Assembly: GCA_030615975.1 (NCBI GenBank)
Contig: JAUWYH010000039.1
Span: 1 to 10,083 of the forward strand
DNA: 10,083 bases
From: Candidatus Aminicenantota bacterium
GTDB lineage: Bacteria; Acidobacteriota; Aminicenantia; Aminicenantales; Aminicenantaceae
Direction: 5' to 3'
In this document: positions 1-7,722 of the stretch, piece by piece
Layout of the letters: every line of letters starts with the position of its first letter
Numbering within the stretch: position 1 is the stretch's first letter
Translations under genes and position numbers: made by a program
The notes under the pieces: model-generated
Seen by the model: only the letters and a program-made list of their open reading frames with translations
Told to the model about the DNA's origin: nothing
Databases searched by the model: none

Positions 1-1
1 G

Positions 2-1756
2 GCCTTTTCATTTATTATAAATCCTATTGGCGTCCAGATGGATTTGATCCGCACTGAAGAAGGCGGTAGCGATAATATGGACGCCAGTTGGGATACAGTT
101 TTTTATTCCGACGGAAAAATCGATGAACAAGGCTACACAGTAGAAATGGCTCTTCCCTTTAAGAGCTTTCGATTCCCTGATAAAGAGAATAAAGTCTGGG
201 GGATTGTGCTCGGCAGGACCATTGCCCGCAAAGGAGAAATCATTATTTGGCCTCCGATGTCTAAAAAGATTCCAGGCCTTCTGACTCAAGGAAAAAAGAT
301 TATGATTCAGGGGAGAGTGGAAAAAGGTAAAAATTTCGAACTAATGCCCATATTTACATCTCTCAAAACCAAAGAGGAGAAAATCGACCTTCAACCTGGT
401 ATGAACTTCAAATGGGGGATTAGTTCTGATTTAACCATGGATCTGACTCTAAATCCTGATTTTAGCCATATTGAGGCAGATGCACCTCAGATAGATGTAA
501 ACCAGAGGTTTGCTCTCTATTATCCTGAAAAGCGGCCATTTTTCTTAGAAGGCATGGAAATTTTTCAATTTCCTCAAATCAGAATGGTCTACACGCGGAG
601 AATCATCAATCCTCTCTATGGAGGGAAGCTTACTGGGAAAGTAGGACGCTTCACATATGGCCTTCTCTCTGCTTATGATACAAATCCAACAGAAAGTCTT
701 TGGGAAGTTCATAATGGAGAAGATAGAAGAGATGATAATGCTTTATTCAATATATTCCGGATGAAGGCTGATGTTTTTGGTGAATCTTATGTCGGTTTTT
801 GCTTGGCCGATAAAGAAATTGATGGTTCCTACAACAGGGTTGTAGGCGTGGACGGTCAGCTAAAGTTCAAAAATAAATTCTTTTTCTCTTTTCAAGCTAT
901 AGGATCCAAGACAAGGTATGAAGATGAGGAAACAGATATAGTACCTGCCCTGTATGCTGACTTCTGGTGCTTCACAAAACACTGGAATGGAGGGTTGTAC
1001 TGGATGTCTATTCATCCCGATTTTGAAGCCTCGTCTGGCTTTGTCAACCGGGTGGATTACAAGACAGTGGGTGCGTATACATCTTTTCGTGCATATCCTG
1101 AGAAAAAATATTTAAATCAGCTTTCACTTTATCTCAATGCAGGAAAAAGATATGCCTATTTTGATAACCTTTTGATCGATCAATGGGCGAGGGTCCAGCT
1201 TCGTTTCCGGTTTACTGAATTCTCCCAGATGAATGTATCATTCCAAAATGATATGGAGAGGTATGAGGGGGTTGATTTCCACAAGAATTCTTTTACTCTC
1301 GAGGGTCAAAACAATATGATTGCATGGCTTCCTTTTGGCTTTTACTTTGAAACAGGGGATAGCATTTTCTATGACCCTGACGATCTCTTTCTTGGATGGA
1401 GCAGTATTTACGGGCTCTTCATCAATCTGAAGCCCAACAAGAGACTGCAGATGGCCTTAGATTTCAGTAAACAGACTTTCTGGGAGACAAGAGGGGGAGA
1501 GCAGCTTTTTGATTATAATGTCATCCGCCAGAGGACAACTTATCAGTTTTCTAAAACCCTGTCGCTTAGAGCTATTGTTGACTATAATCACTTTTATAAG
1601 GAAATTTATGGGAGTTTCCTCGTTAGCTACATTCTGAAACCTGGAACTCTGTTTTTCTTCGGAATCGACAACGATCTCTTAAAAGACGATTTTGGGAAGT
1701 ATGCTCGGACAAACTACAGCATCTTCATGAAATTCTCCTACTGGTGGAGAATATAA
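2..1756 (+). CDS. CBM9-like/DUF5916 outer-membrane beta-barrel protein, 5' end missing
   Basis: This reading frame is open from the first bases of the window, so the gene starts upstream; 584 codons are visible. Visible residues 1-90 look like the end of a family 9 carbohydrate-binding-like domain: an NPIGVQMD segment, then DASWD, an EMALPF strand and WGIVLGRT. From about residue 151 comes the DUF5916 hallmark NPDFSHIEADAPQIDVNQRF followed by YPEKRPFFLEG, which in this family links the periplasmic domain to a large barrel. The remainder is rich in alternating aromatic and polar strands and ends in KFSYWWRI, as expected of a barrel's last strand. Role is unproven; family members are predicted outer-membrane proteins, often suspected of glycan or peptide binding or uptake. 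The signal peptide should lie upstream, outside the window. An ATG at 38 is in frame but internal to the conserved domain and is not the start. Confidence 0.88.
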   Translation, partial: AFSFIINPIGVQMDLIRTEEGGSDNMDASWDTVFYSDGKIDEQGYTVEMALPFKSFRFPDKENKVWGIVLGRTIARKGEIIIWPPMSKKIPGLLTQGKKIMIQGRVEKGKNFELMPIFTSLKTKEEKIDLQPGMNFKWGISSDLTMDLTLNPDFSHIEADAPQIDVNQRFALYYPEKRPFFLEGMEIFQFPQIRMVYTRRIINPLYGGKLTGKVGRFTYGLLSAYDTNPTESLWEVHNGEDRRDDNALFNIFRMKADVFGESYVGFCLADKEIDGSYNRVVGVDGQLKFKNKFFFSFQAIGSKTRYEDEETDIVPALYADFWCFTKHWNGGLYWMSIHPDFEASSGFVNRVDYKTVGAYTSFRAYPEKKYLNQLSLYLNAGKRYAYFDNLLIDQWARVQLRFRFTEFSQMNVSFQNDMERYEGVDFHKNSFTLEGQNNMIAWLPFGFYFETGDSIFYDPDDLFLGWSSIYGLFINLKPNKRLQMALDFSKQTFWETRGGEQLFDYNVIRQRTTYQFSKTLSLRAIVDYNHFYKEIYGSFLVSYILKPGTLFFFGIDNDLLKDDFGKYARTNYSIFMKFSYWWRI

Positions 1757-2151
1757 TTTGGTCTATCTAGTCTTCTCAGCGATTTGGTCTTCTTGGCCTG
1801 TTCCATTATCATCAGCTAAACTAACTAGACTGGCAAATTCCTTCAATACTAAACATAAAACTTCTTACCTTCTGCCATCCAGGGAAAAAAAGAGATAGGC
1901 TGCTTTTTTGTTAAAAATTTGTCTGTCCCCTTTTTTCTTGTCTTCGCCTTTCTTGCTTTTTGTCATCTCATTTCATATTTGTCATCTAGGGAGTACATAA
2001 GAATGTGCTGTTTTTTCATTATTCCTCTTATTCCGTATTGGCATGTTCCTTGCTGTTACAAATGAAAGGATTGTGTGTCTTATTTTAATAACAAGAAAAA
2101 GTGGGACCCTAACTTAAAAATTTTATGATTGAATAAAGCATGAGGGAGAAA
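1757..2151. other. Intergenic region before the beta-barrel gene
   Basis: About 395 bases hold no convincing gene. The DNA is strongly T-rich on the + strand around 1900-1960. It holds a 9-nt direct repeat ATTTGGTCT (1756-1764 and 1782-1790) and a 10-nt direct repeat (listed separately). A 20-codon ORF (2003-2065) is preceded by AGGGAG at 1988-1993, nine bases before its ATG. I found no strong intrinsic terminator for the upstream gene and no good -35/-10 pair before 2152; AT-rich -10-like strings occur at 2081-2089 without a matching -35. Confidence 0.5.
1959..1987 (+). repeat. 10-nt direct repeat TTTGTCATCT, 19-nt period
   Basis: TTTGTCATCT occurs exactly at 1959-1968 and again at 1978-1987, with nine bases between copies. 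The spacing is near two helical turns, so both copies would lie on one face of the DNA. This could be a paired protein-binding site, or chance in a T-rich low-complexity stretch. Confidence 0.35.
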
Positions 2152-3015
2152 ATGAAAAAATATGTTTTTCCGGTAATATTTGGCCTTTATTTACTTTGTC
2201 CTTTTAGTGTCGAGTCAAAACAACTTTATGTAAAAATGAATTTTGGCCTATTAATCGGAGGAAATGTCAATGATTCTTGGCACCTAAATCAAAAATATTA
2301 TGATTACGCTCTTACCCAGGGAAAAAAAATAGGCCCAGGGCTGGATCTGTCTTTAGAATTTATCTTCCAGCTTCATCCAAACATCAGTTTTTCCTTAGGA
2401 AGCGGGTATATTTCGAGAAGTTTAAGCGGCAGTGCAGGTCGATTTACAACCTTGAGCATAGATGAGGTTGTCGAAAATTTCTCTTGTTCACCAAAGATCT
2501 CCTCAGAGATGATTCCTATTTACCTAACAGCGATATTGTCTTTTCCTGTAAAGCCTTCTGTTCAGTTGAATTTTCTGGGGGGAATAGGTTATTATCTGGG
2601 CAATATTAAAGGCACCGAGATCGTTGGTGAGTATGGAGAACCCGACAATCCCTCTATGATTGCGAATAGGCTAATTTGGAAATTTGAAAGCAGTGCCAAA
2701 ACAATAGGTTTTCATGCGGGAACGGGTATTGATATGGCACTTCCCCTGAATATGTTTTTTTGTTTCGAGGCACTCTATAGAGTAGCAAGCTTCAAGAAGT
2801 TTAAAACTTCAGTCCAAAAAATGACAGCAAGTGGAGTTCCTGAGGTCCTAGCTCATTTGATAGGAGAGACTGGAGAGTATTTAGGAGTAGATTCGACTTT
2901 TTTCTATGTTCAAAAAATAAGGGAGGTTGAGGAGCAGAAAGATATTGATTACAGAGTTTCTCATTTTAACTATTCAGGTTTTTCTTTCCGGGCAGGATTA
3001 AAATTTAAATTTTAA
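2152..3015 (+). CDS. Secreted outer-membrane beta-barrel protein (OMP_b-brl type)
   Basis: The predicted product is about 287 residues. The ATG at 2152 is preferred over the in-frame ATG at 2140 because GAGGGAG (2142-2148) sits just before it and the protein then opens with a compact signal peptide: MKK, a hydrophobic core to about residue 18, and possible cleavage after VES at residue 22. The mature part shows repeated amphipathic strands separated by polar turns, such as LDLSLEFIFQL, ISFSLGSGYI, VQLNFLGGIGYYLG and IGFHAGTGIDM. It ends in FSFRAGLKFKF, a classic last strand with terminal Phe for assembly-machinery recognition. The pattern resembles small 8-to-10-strand barrels of the OMP_b-brl families, which often have no known ligand. 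It stands alone, 395 bases after the previous gene and 273 before mfd, so it is probably transcribed separately. Specific function cannot be assigned. Confidence 0.8.
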   Translation: MKKYVFPVIFGLYLLCPFSVESKQLYVKMNFGLLIGGNVNDSWHLNQKYYDYALTQGKKIGPGLDLSLEFIFQLHPNISFSLGSGYISRSLSGSAGRFTTLSIDEVVENFSCSPKISSEMIPIYLTAILSFPVKPSVQLNFLGGIGYYLGNIKGTEIVGEYGEPDNPSMIANRLIWKFESSAKTIGFHAGTGIDMALPLNMFFCFEALYRVASFKKFKTSVQKMTASGVPEVLAHLIGETGEYLGVDSTFFYVQKIREVEEQKDIDYRVSHFNYSGFSFRAGLKFKF

Positions 3016-3093
3016 ATTTTTCGCCCTCTTCATTCTTTTTTTCATCTCGCTCATTCCCCTTTATAAGGCTCATGCTATATGGTTCCAAAACAC

Positions 3094-3127
3094 GTTGCTT
3101 TTACCCCAGCGAGTCAAAAGCAACTCG
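3094..3127. repeat. Two overlapping, mutually exclusive dyads
   Basis: GTTGCTTTT (3094-3102) is perfectly complementary to AAAAGCAAC (3116-3124), giving a 9-bp stem with a 13-nt loop. CGAGT (3110-3114) is also complementary to ACTCG (3123-3127), giving a 5-bp stem that shares bases with the first, so both cannot form at once. The pair ends seven bases before the larger hairpin at 3134. It could be a structured leader, a small repetitive element, or a degraded mobile-element end. Confidence 0.45.
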
Positions 3128-3133
3128 GATCAA

Positions 3134-3172
3134 GGCTTCGCTCTCCTCACCTTCGGAGAGGAGAGCGAAGCC
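3134..3172. repeat. Perfect 15-bp inverted repeat (hairpin)
   Basis: The arms are GGCTTCGCTCTCCTC (3134-3148) and its exact reverse complement (3158-3172), around a 9-nt loop ACCTTCGGA. The stem is GC-rich in an AT-rich neighbourhood, so it stands out in composition. No T-run follows on the + strand (ATTACCAAAAA), and the - strand side is also not a clean U-tract, so it is not a standard intrinsic terminator. Candidates are a REP- or MITE-like dispersed element, a structured leader of mfd, or a Rho-independent-like stop lacking the tail. If the candidate promoter at 3174 is real, the hairpin lies just upstream of its -35 box. Confidence 0.7.
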
Positions 3173-3173
3173 A

Positions 3174-3202
3174 TTACCAAAAACCTGTCTTGTAAATTTA
3201 AT
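3174..3202 (+). promoter_or_regulatory. Candidate promoter for mfd
   Basis: TTACCA (3174-3179) and TTTAAT (3197-3202) are separated by 17 bases and match the sigma-70-type boxes at four and five of six positions. Other -10-like strings follow at 3199-3209. The match is weak evidence because the stretch is AT-rich. Confidence 0.28.
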
Positions 3203-3248
3203 ATATAAAGGAATTGGAGATAATTCCAAATCCAAATTTCAGGGTGGA

Positions 3249-3275
3249 ATAGACTCAACAGACAGAATAGACGTA
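3249..3275 (+). repeat. Degenerate 9-nt tandem repeat, three units
   Basis: ATAGACTCA, ACAGACAGA and ATAGACGTA follow one another without gaps, sharing the core A(T/C)AGAC. The array ends 13 bases before the mfd start codon. It could be a decayed minisatellite; three short imperfect units may also be chance. Confidence 0.35.
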
Positions 3276-3288
3276 TAATATTAAGGCC

Positions 3289-6200
3289 ATGAGTTTGAAT
3301 TTTCTGAAAGAAACAGAGGAATTTAAGAAGTTCCTCAAGGCTTTACAAAAGGGAAAAAAAAGGCTGAGAGTATCAGGTCTAATAGAACCAGCAAAAGCCT
3401 ATTTTCTTACGGCGTTGGCTATGGAATCAAAGAAAAGGATCGTTTTGATCAGACCTCTTTCCTCTCCCCTCTCTCCCTTTGAAGAAGAGTGTAGGTTTTT
3501 TTTATCCCAATTTTCATCTGATTTAAGGCTTAATTCTTTACCGGCTCTTTCAGAAAATCCATACCAGGAGATACCTCCTTCGCTTGATTCCATATCTTCG
3601 CGAATGTTTTTTTTCTATAGTCTTCTCCATAATCCACCTTCTCTTGTCATCACCAATCTTTTTGGTCTGCTCAGGCCATTTCCAAATACCCAGAATTTGG
3701 GACAATTCTTTTTAGAGCTGGAGAGGGGAGAGACTTTTGAACGAGATCTTCTTCTAAAAATCGTTGACGAATACGGTTACTCAAGAGAGGATTTAGTAAA
3801 TTCTGCCGGAGAATATGCGTGGAGGGGAGGAATAGTCGATGTCTTCTCTCCATGGGAGTCTTTTCCTGTCCGGATCGAGTTTAGCGGGGATGAGATAGCT
3901 TCGTTTCGGCAGTTTGACCCATCCTCCCAGAGATCTGTAAGAAAAATTGAACACATTCTTATCCCTTCCCTTATGGAGTTTCCGACTTCTCCTCAGTATG
4001 TTCAGGAATGGGAGGAATTAGCCAGAGAGAAAGCGGATAGTTTTTTTAGCAAAGATATTGAGGAGAAGATAGATCGGGTAAAAAAAAGAGATTTTTTCCC
4101 CGCATTTTTCTTCCTTTCCCTCCTTCATAAGGAACATTTTGTCCCTTTCGATTTTTATCTTAAAGATTTTTTATTTATTATCGATGATTATGGTGAAGTC
4201 AATCGCGAATGGAGAGAAACCACAAAAGACCTGAAAGAACAATATCATGAGTTAAAAAAAGAAGGGATGTTTCACCTTCCTCCAGAAGAAATTTATCCTT
4301 CCCATCTCTGGGAGAAAATAAAAAGAGAAGCTATCCTTTGGCAGGAGTTGGCATCAGCCAATGAGAAAAAATCATTTTCTTTTCCTTTCCAATCTGTTCC
4401 CAAGTTTAAAAATAAGATTCCTTTCTTTCTTCGTTATATAAAAAGATTACAGAAAGATGGAGAACTATGCTTCATTTATTTTTCAAGCGAAGGAATACGC
4501 CAAAAATTAGGCACACTTCTCTCTCAACATCAAGTTTTATTCCTTGAATCTCCCTCACCTTTTACCTCTCCCAGAGAGGGTGAAGTTGTGCTTCTGATAG
4601 GGGATATTCGTCATGGATTCAGTTATCCAAAAGAAAAAATCAACTATTTTTCAGAAAGTGATATTTTCACAGAAGAAAGAGTTCTTGTCTCTCGCCTTCG
4701 AGTGAGACCCTTTCTTTCCCATTTCCAGGACTTAGAAACAGGAAATTATGTTGTCCATGCAGATTACGGAATTGGAATTTTTAAAGGGTTAGTTAAGCTA
4801 AGAGTAAACGGAAAAAATCAGGAATTTATAGAAATAATTTATAAAGATGATGATAAGCTTTTTGTACCGGTTGAAGGCCTCAATCTTGTTCAGAAATTCT
4901 CAAAGGTGGGTTCGGGCTTTCCTCAACTCAATAAATTGGGAACTTCATCTTGGGAAAAAACAAAAGCCAGAACAAAAAAGGCCATCGAAAATATGGCTAA
5001 GGAGCTTCTGCATCTGTATGCACAGAGGAAAGCGATAAAAGGGTTTAGGTTCAGCCCTGAAGGTGAATGGCAGGAGGAGTTTGAGAGTACGTTTGAATAC
5101 GAGGAAACAGATGACCAATTGAGCACTGTGAAAGAGATCATGAGAGATATGGAATCAGATTTTCCGATGGACCGCCTTCTTTGCGGCGATGTAGGCTACG
5201 GCAAAACTGAAGTAGCCATGAGGACTTCCTTCAAAGCCGTAATGGACGGAAAACAGGTAGCTGTTCTCTGTCCGACTACAGTTCTTGTGAGTCAACATTT
5301 GAATACATTCAGGAACAGGATGGTTCTTTTCCCTCTGAGAATAGAGGCTCTAAGCCGGTTCCAGACAAAAACCCAGCAGGCAAAGATTGTTGAAGACTTA
5401 AGAAAAGGTTTAATCGACATCATCATCGGCACTCATCGCCTTCTGTCAAAAGACGTAAAGTTTCATGATCTAGGTCTTTTGATCATAGATGAAGAGCAGA
5501 GGTTCGGTGTGAATCATAAAGAAAAGATAAAACAGATGAAAGCGAATATAGATGTTTTAACCTTGAGTGCAACACCTATCCCCAGGACATTAAATTTATC
5601 TATCACCGGCCTCAGGGATATAAGTCTTATTGAGACTCCTCCCAAAGATAGATTGGCTATTCATACAATAGTTGCTCCCTTCAGACTAAAGCTTATAGCT
5701 TCTGCTATAAAAATGGAATTAGCCCGGAGGGGTCAAGTGTATTACATACACAACCGGATTGAAGACATCGAAAAAGTTGCCACTATGATTGAAAGGCTTA
5801 TTCCGGAGGCAAATGTGGTTGTTATCCATGGCAAGATGTCGAGCGTTTATCTGGAACGAAAGATGATTGATTTTATCAACCAGAAATACAATGTCCTTGT
5901 TTCGACAACAATCATCGAAAACGGGATAGATATTCCTCTCGTCAACACTCTTATTGTTGATCATGCGGACCTTTATGGATTGGCTCAACTCTACCAGTTG
6001 CGGGGGAGAGTTGGGCGTTCTTCTCGCCAAGCAGTTGCTTATTTTCTTGTTCCTCCTTTTGTGGAACTCACTTCTTTGGCCAAGGAGCGTTTGAAAGCTC
6101 TTCAAGAGTTTAGTGAACTCGGGTCTGGATTTCGTTTGGCGGCCAAAGATTTAGAGATAAGAGGAGCTGGGAATTTTTTAGGCTCCAAACAGCATGGGTA

Positions 6201-6717
6201 TATGGAAGCAGTAGGATTTGATTATTTTATGCATCTTTTGGAGCAATCGGTAAAAGAGCTTAAAGGAGAGAAAATCGAAGAAATTAAATCCGAGATCAAC
6301 CTGAGAGTGGATATTCGCATCCCTGAAGATTATCTTCCTCAGATAAACCTGAGGCTTAACCTTTACAAAAGAATCTCTTCTGTTGAAGACTTAAGCGAAA
6401 TTGAAAAAATTGAAGAAGAGATGAAAGATAGATTCGGCCCTCTTTCTTCAAGTGTTAAGAATCTTCTTCGCTACGGCATCATAAAGTACCTGGCTCAGAA
6501 GATAAAAATTAATTCTGTAGACCGTTTAGGAGGAAAAATTGTATTTAAATTTTATCCCGGTTCTTCCGCCGATTTAACTCGTTTGACAAATCTGATTGAG
6601 CGACATTCAGGCTCTATCACTCCCCAGGGGATGATGAGCCTTTCTCTTTCTGGCGAGGGAGATGAAGAGATTATGAATGAAACGATATCCATCTTGAAGG
6701 AGTTATCTTTAATGTAA
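3289..6717 (+). CDS. mfd: Transcription-repair coupling factor Mfd
   Basis: Mfd is a cytoplasmic ATP-driven DNA translocase that pushes stalled RNA polymerase off lesions and recruits UvrA. At 1142 residues it matches the full-length family (E. coli 1148). Order seen: UvrB-like module with RGGIVDVF near 179-186 and PVRIEFSGDEI near 193-203; RNA-polymerase-interacting domain with NYVVHADYGIGIFKG from 486; Walker A GDVGYGKT at 633-640; DEEQRFG at 734-740; SATPIPRT from 760; RGRVGR at 905-910; the TRG segment GSGFRLAAKDLEIRGAGN at 945-962; then the C-terminal UvrA-masking domain. All helicase motifs are intact, so the enzyme should be active. The start fits the family N-terminus, although the nearest Shine-Dalgarno-like AAGG is only two bases away, so initiation may be weak. 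It leads the cluster with the two foldase genes 24 bases downstream, an order I recall from other phyla such as Geobacter. Confidence 0.97.
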   Translation: MSLNFLKETEEFKKFLKALQKGKKRLRVSGLIEPAKAYFLTALAMESKKRIVLIRPLSSPLSPFEEECRFFLSQFSSDLRLNSLPALSENPYQEIPPSLDSISSRMFFFYSLLHNPPSLVITNLFGLLRPFPNTQNLGQFFLELERGETFERDLLLKIVDEYGYSREDLVNSAGEYAWRGGIVDVFSPWESFPVRIEFSGDEIASFRQFDPSSQRSVRKIEHILIPSLMEFPTSPQYVQEWEELAREKADSFFSKDIEEKIDRVKKRDFFPAFFFLSLLHKEHFVPFDFYLKDFLFIIDDYGEVNREWRETTKDLKEQYHELKKEGMFHLPPEEIYPSHLWEKIKREAILWQELASANEKKSFSFPFQSVPKFKNKIPFFLRYIKRLQKDGELCFIYFSSEGIRQKLGTLLSQHQVLFLESPSPFTSPREGEVVLLIGDIRHGFSYPKEKINYFSESDIFTEERVLVSRLRVRPFLSHFQDLETGNYVVHADYGIGIFKGLVKLRVNGKNQEFIEIIYKDDDKLFVPVEGLNLVQKFSKVGSGFPQLNKLGTSSWEKTKARTKKAIENMAKELLHLYAQRKAIKGFRFSPEGEWQEEFESTFEYEETDDQLSTVKEIMRDMESDFPMDRLLCGDVGYGKTEVAMRTSFKAVMDGKQVAVLCPTTVLVSQHLNTFRNRMVLFPLRIEALSRFQTKTQQAKIVEDLRKGLIDIIIGTHRLLSKDVKFHDLGLLIIDEEQRFGVNHKEKIKQMKANIDVLTLSATPIPRTLNLSITGLRDISLIETPPKDRLAIHTIVAPFRLKLIASAIKMELARRGQVYYIHNRIEDIEKVATMIERLIPEANVVVIHGKMSSVYLERKMIDFINQKYNVLVSTTIIENGIDIPLVNTLIVDHADLYGLAQLYQLRGRVGRSSRQAVAYFLVPPFVELTSLAKERLKALQEFSELGSGFRLAAKDLEIRGAGNFLGSKQHGYMEAVGFDYFMHLLEQSVKELKGEKIEEIKSEINLRVDIRIPEDYLPQINLRLNLYKRISSVEDLSEIEKIEEEMKDRFGPLSSSVKNLLRYGIIKYLAQKIKINSVDRLGGKIVFKFYPGSSADLTRLTNLIERHSGSITPQGMMSLSLSGEGDEEIMNETISILKELSLM

Positions 6718-6741
6718 TATAATGAGTTTAAATTAAAAAAG

Positions 6742-7722
6742 ATGAAAGATCTAGAACTAAAAATAAGCTGTTTAACGTTGTGCTTAGCAGTGTTTTTATC
6801 CTTTTCTATATTGAATTGCCGAGGAGAAAAAGCTCAAGAGAGTTCCCAAGGATATGATATAGAAGATTCTCAGGAAAAGAGTAAGGTTTTCCTTCAAATC
6901 AAAGATACTTTCTATCTTAACTCCGATTTTGAAAACTATGTCCGAAACATAGTCGTCAACGAGATTAAAGATTTAACGCAAGCTTCTCTTAGTCGTCTCC
7001 TAGACAATTTTATTGAGGAAAAGATTCTTCTCCAGGCTGCCAAAGATAAGGAAATATCTTTGACCTGGGATGAGAAAAAAGAATATTTAGCAAAGTTGAG
7101 GAATGAATCATGGACAGGGGGGAAAAAAGAGTCGATTGATGAAGTCGAAGACAAGAATATGTTTGAAAGGTTGCTCGTAGGAAAGTATACTTATGAGCTT
7201 GTGAAAAACATCGACGTGAATGAGGAGGAAATTGTAGAATATTATAACATGTTCAAGAAAGAATTTCTGAGGCCTGAGAGGGTTGAGGTCAGCCAAATTT
7301 TGTTGGATACTGAGGATAAAGCTATTGAGGTGTTGGAAAAACTGAAGAAGGCAATTGAAGAGAGATTCAGTGAGATAGCGCGGGAAGAATCTATCGGAGT
7401 CGAAGCTTTAAAGGGAGGAAGAATGGGAATTTTTGAAATGGGCGAGCTCCCTTTTGAAATGGAGAAGGTTGTCTTTTCATTAAAAGAAGAAGAGTTGAGT
7501 CGAGTGGTAGAATCATCTTATGGATATCATATTTTTAGATTGGATAAAAGATACGAGCCTGAATTAGTTCCTTTCGAAGAAGCTTCATCCTCTATAAAAG
7601 TGAAAATCCTGGATCGAAAGATAAAACAATTCATTTCTCAACATTTAGAAGATTTAAAGAAGAGCATTGAATGGAGTTTCTATCCTCAAAATTTATCTTT
7701 TCCTTATCAAAGAATCAACTGA
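6742..7722 (+). CDS. Parvulin-type (PpiC/PrsA-like) peptidyl-prolyl isomerase, probable lipoprotein
   Basis: This 326-residue product begins with a charged start and a hydrophobic segment (residues 8-24) ending in SILNC. Cys26 is the likely lipidated residue, though Asn at -1 is not the usual Gly, Ala or Ser. A linker rich in Glu and Ser follows, then a SurA/PrsA-like helical N-domain (about 47-172) and one PPIC rotamase domain (about 178-268), recognised by VSQILLD, FSEIAREES, GGRMGIFEMGELP and YGYHIFRLD. The late histidine (H263) is kept, but the early active-site His of the SHIL motif is Gln185, so catalysis may be reduced. The expected role is folding of exported proteins at the membrane. 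The gene starts 24 bases after mfd without a clear Shine-Dalgarno, and its stop overlaps the next start (TGATG), which indicates one transcript and translational coupling. Confidence 0.85.
   Translation: MKDLELKISCLTLCLAVFLSFSILNCRGEKAQESSQGYDIEDSQEKSKVFLQIKDTFYLNSDFENYVRNIVVNEIKDLTQASLSRLLDNFIEEKILLQAAKDKEISLTWDEKKEYLAKLRNESWTGGKKESIDEVEDKNMFERLLVGKYTYELVKNIDVNEEEIVEYYNMFKKEFLRPERVEVSQILLDTEDKAIEVLEKLKKAIEERFSEIAREESIGVEALKGGRMGIFEMGELPFEMEKVVFSLKEEELSRVVESSYGYHIFRLDKRYEPELVPFEEASSSIKVKILDRKIKQFISQHLEDLKKSIEWSFYPQNLSFPYQRIN

Larger units (their letters stand above)
3016..3288. other. Intergenic region before mfd
   Basis: These 273 bases separate the barrel gene from mfd. The first part is an AT-only run with the palindrome AAAATTTAAATTTT at 3000-3013, reaching back into the stop region, then a pyrimidine-rich stretch. 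The middle holds nested dyads and a perfect 15-bp hairpin; the last part holds a candidate promoter, a small dyad GGAATT/AATTCC (3210-3215 and 3222-3227) and a degenerate 9-nt repeat. A 68-codon frame (3072-3278) crosses the hairpin but has no Shine-Dalgarno and no recognisable protein character, so I do not call it. Confidence 0.5.

Noticed and set aside
1881..1915. Possible A/T stem (AAAAAAG with CTTTTTT) as a terminator of the first gene
   Set aside because: The stem is A-T only with a long loop, more than 120 bases after the stop codon; low-complexity sequence explains it.
3000..3021. AT-only palindrome and T-run at the end of the beta-barrel gene as an intrinsic terminator
   Set aside because: The dyad is made of A-T pairs only and lies partly in the coding sequence; it would be too weak as a terminator stem.
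3072..3278. 68-codon + strand frame between the barrel gene and mfd
   Set aside because: It reads through the perfect hairpin and repeats, has no Shine-Dalgarno, and its composition (many Ser, Lys, Arg, no domain pattern) looks like translated non-coding DNA.
5719..6105. 128-codon - strand frame inside mfd
   Set aside because: It lies opposite conserved helicase motifs of Mfd and shows no independent signals.
7671..7721. Upstream ATG start for the SurA-like gene
   Set aside because: It adds 17 residues overlapping the previous gene before a normal signal peptide; the ATG at 7722 in the TGATG overlap is the better start.
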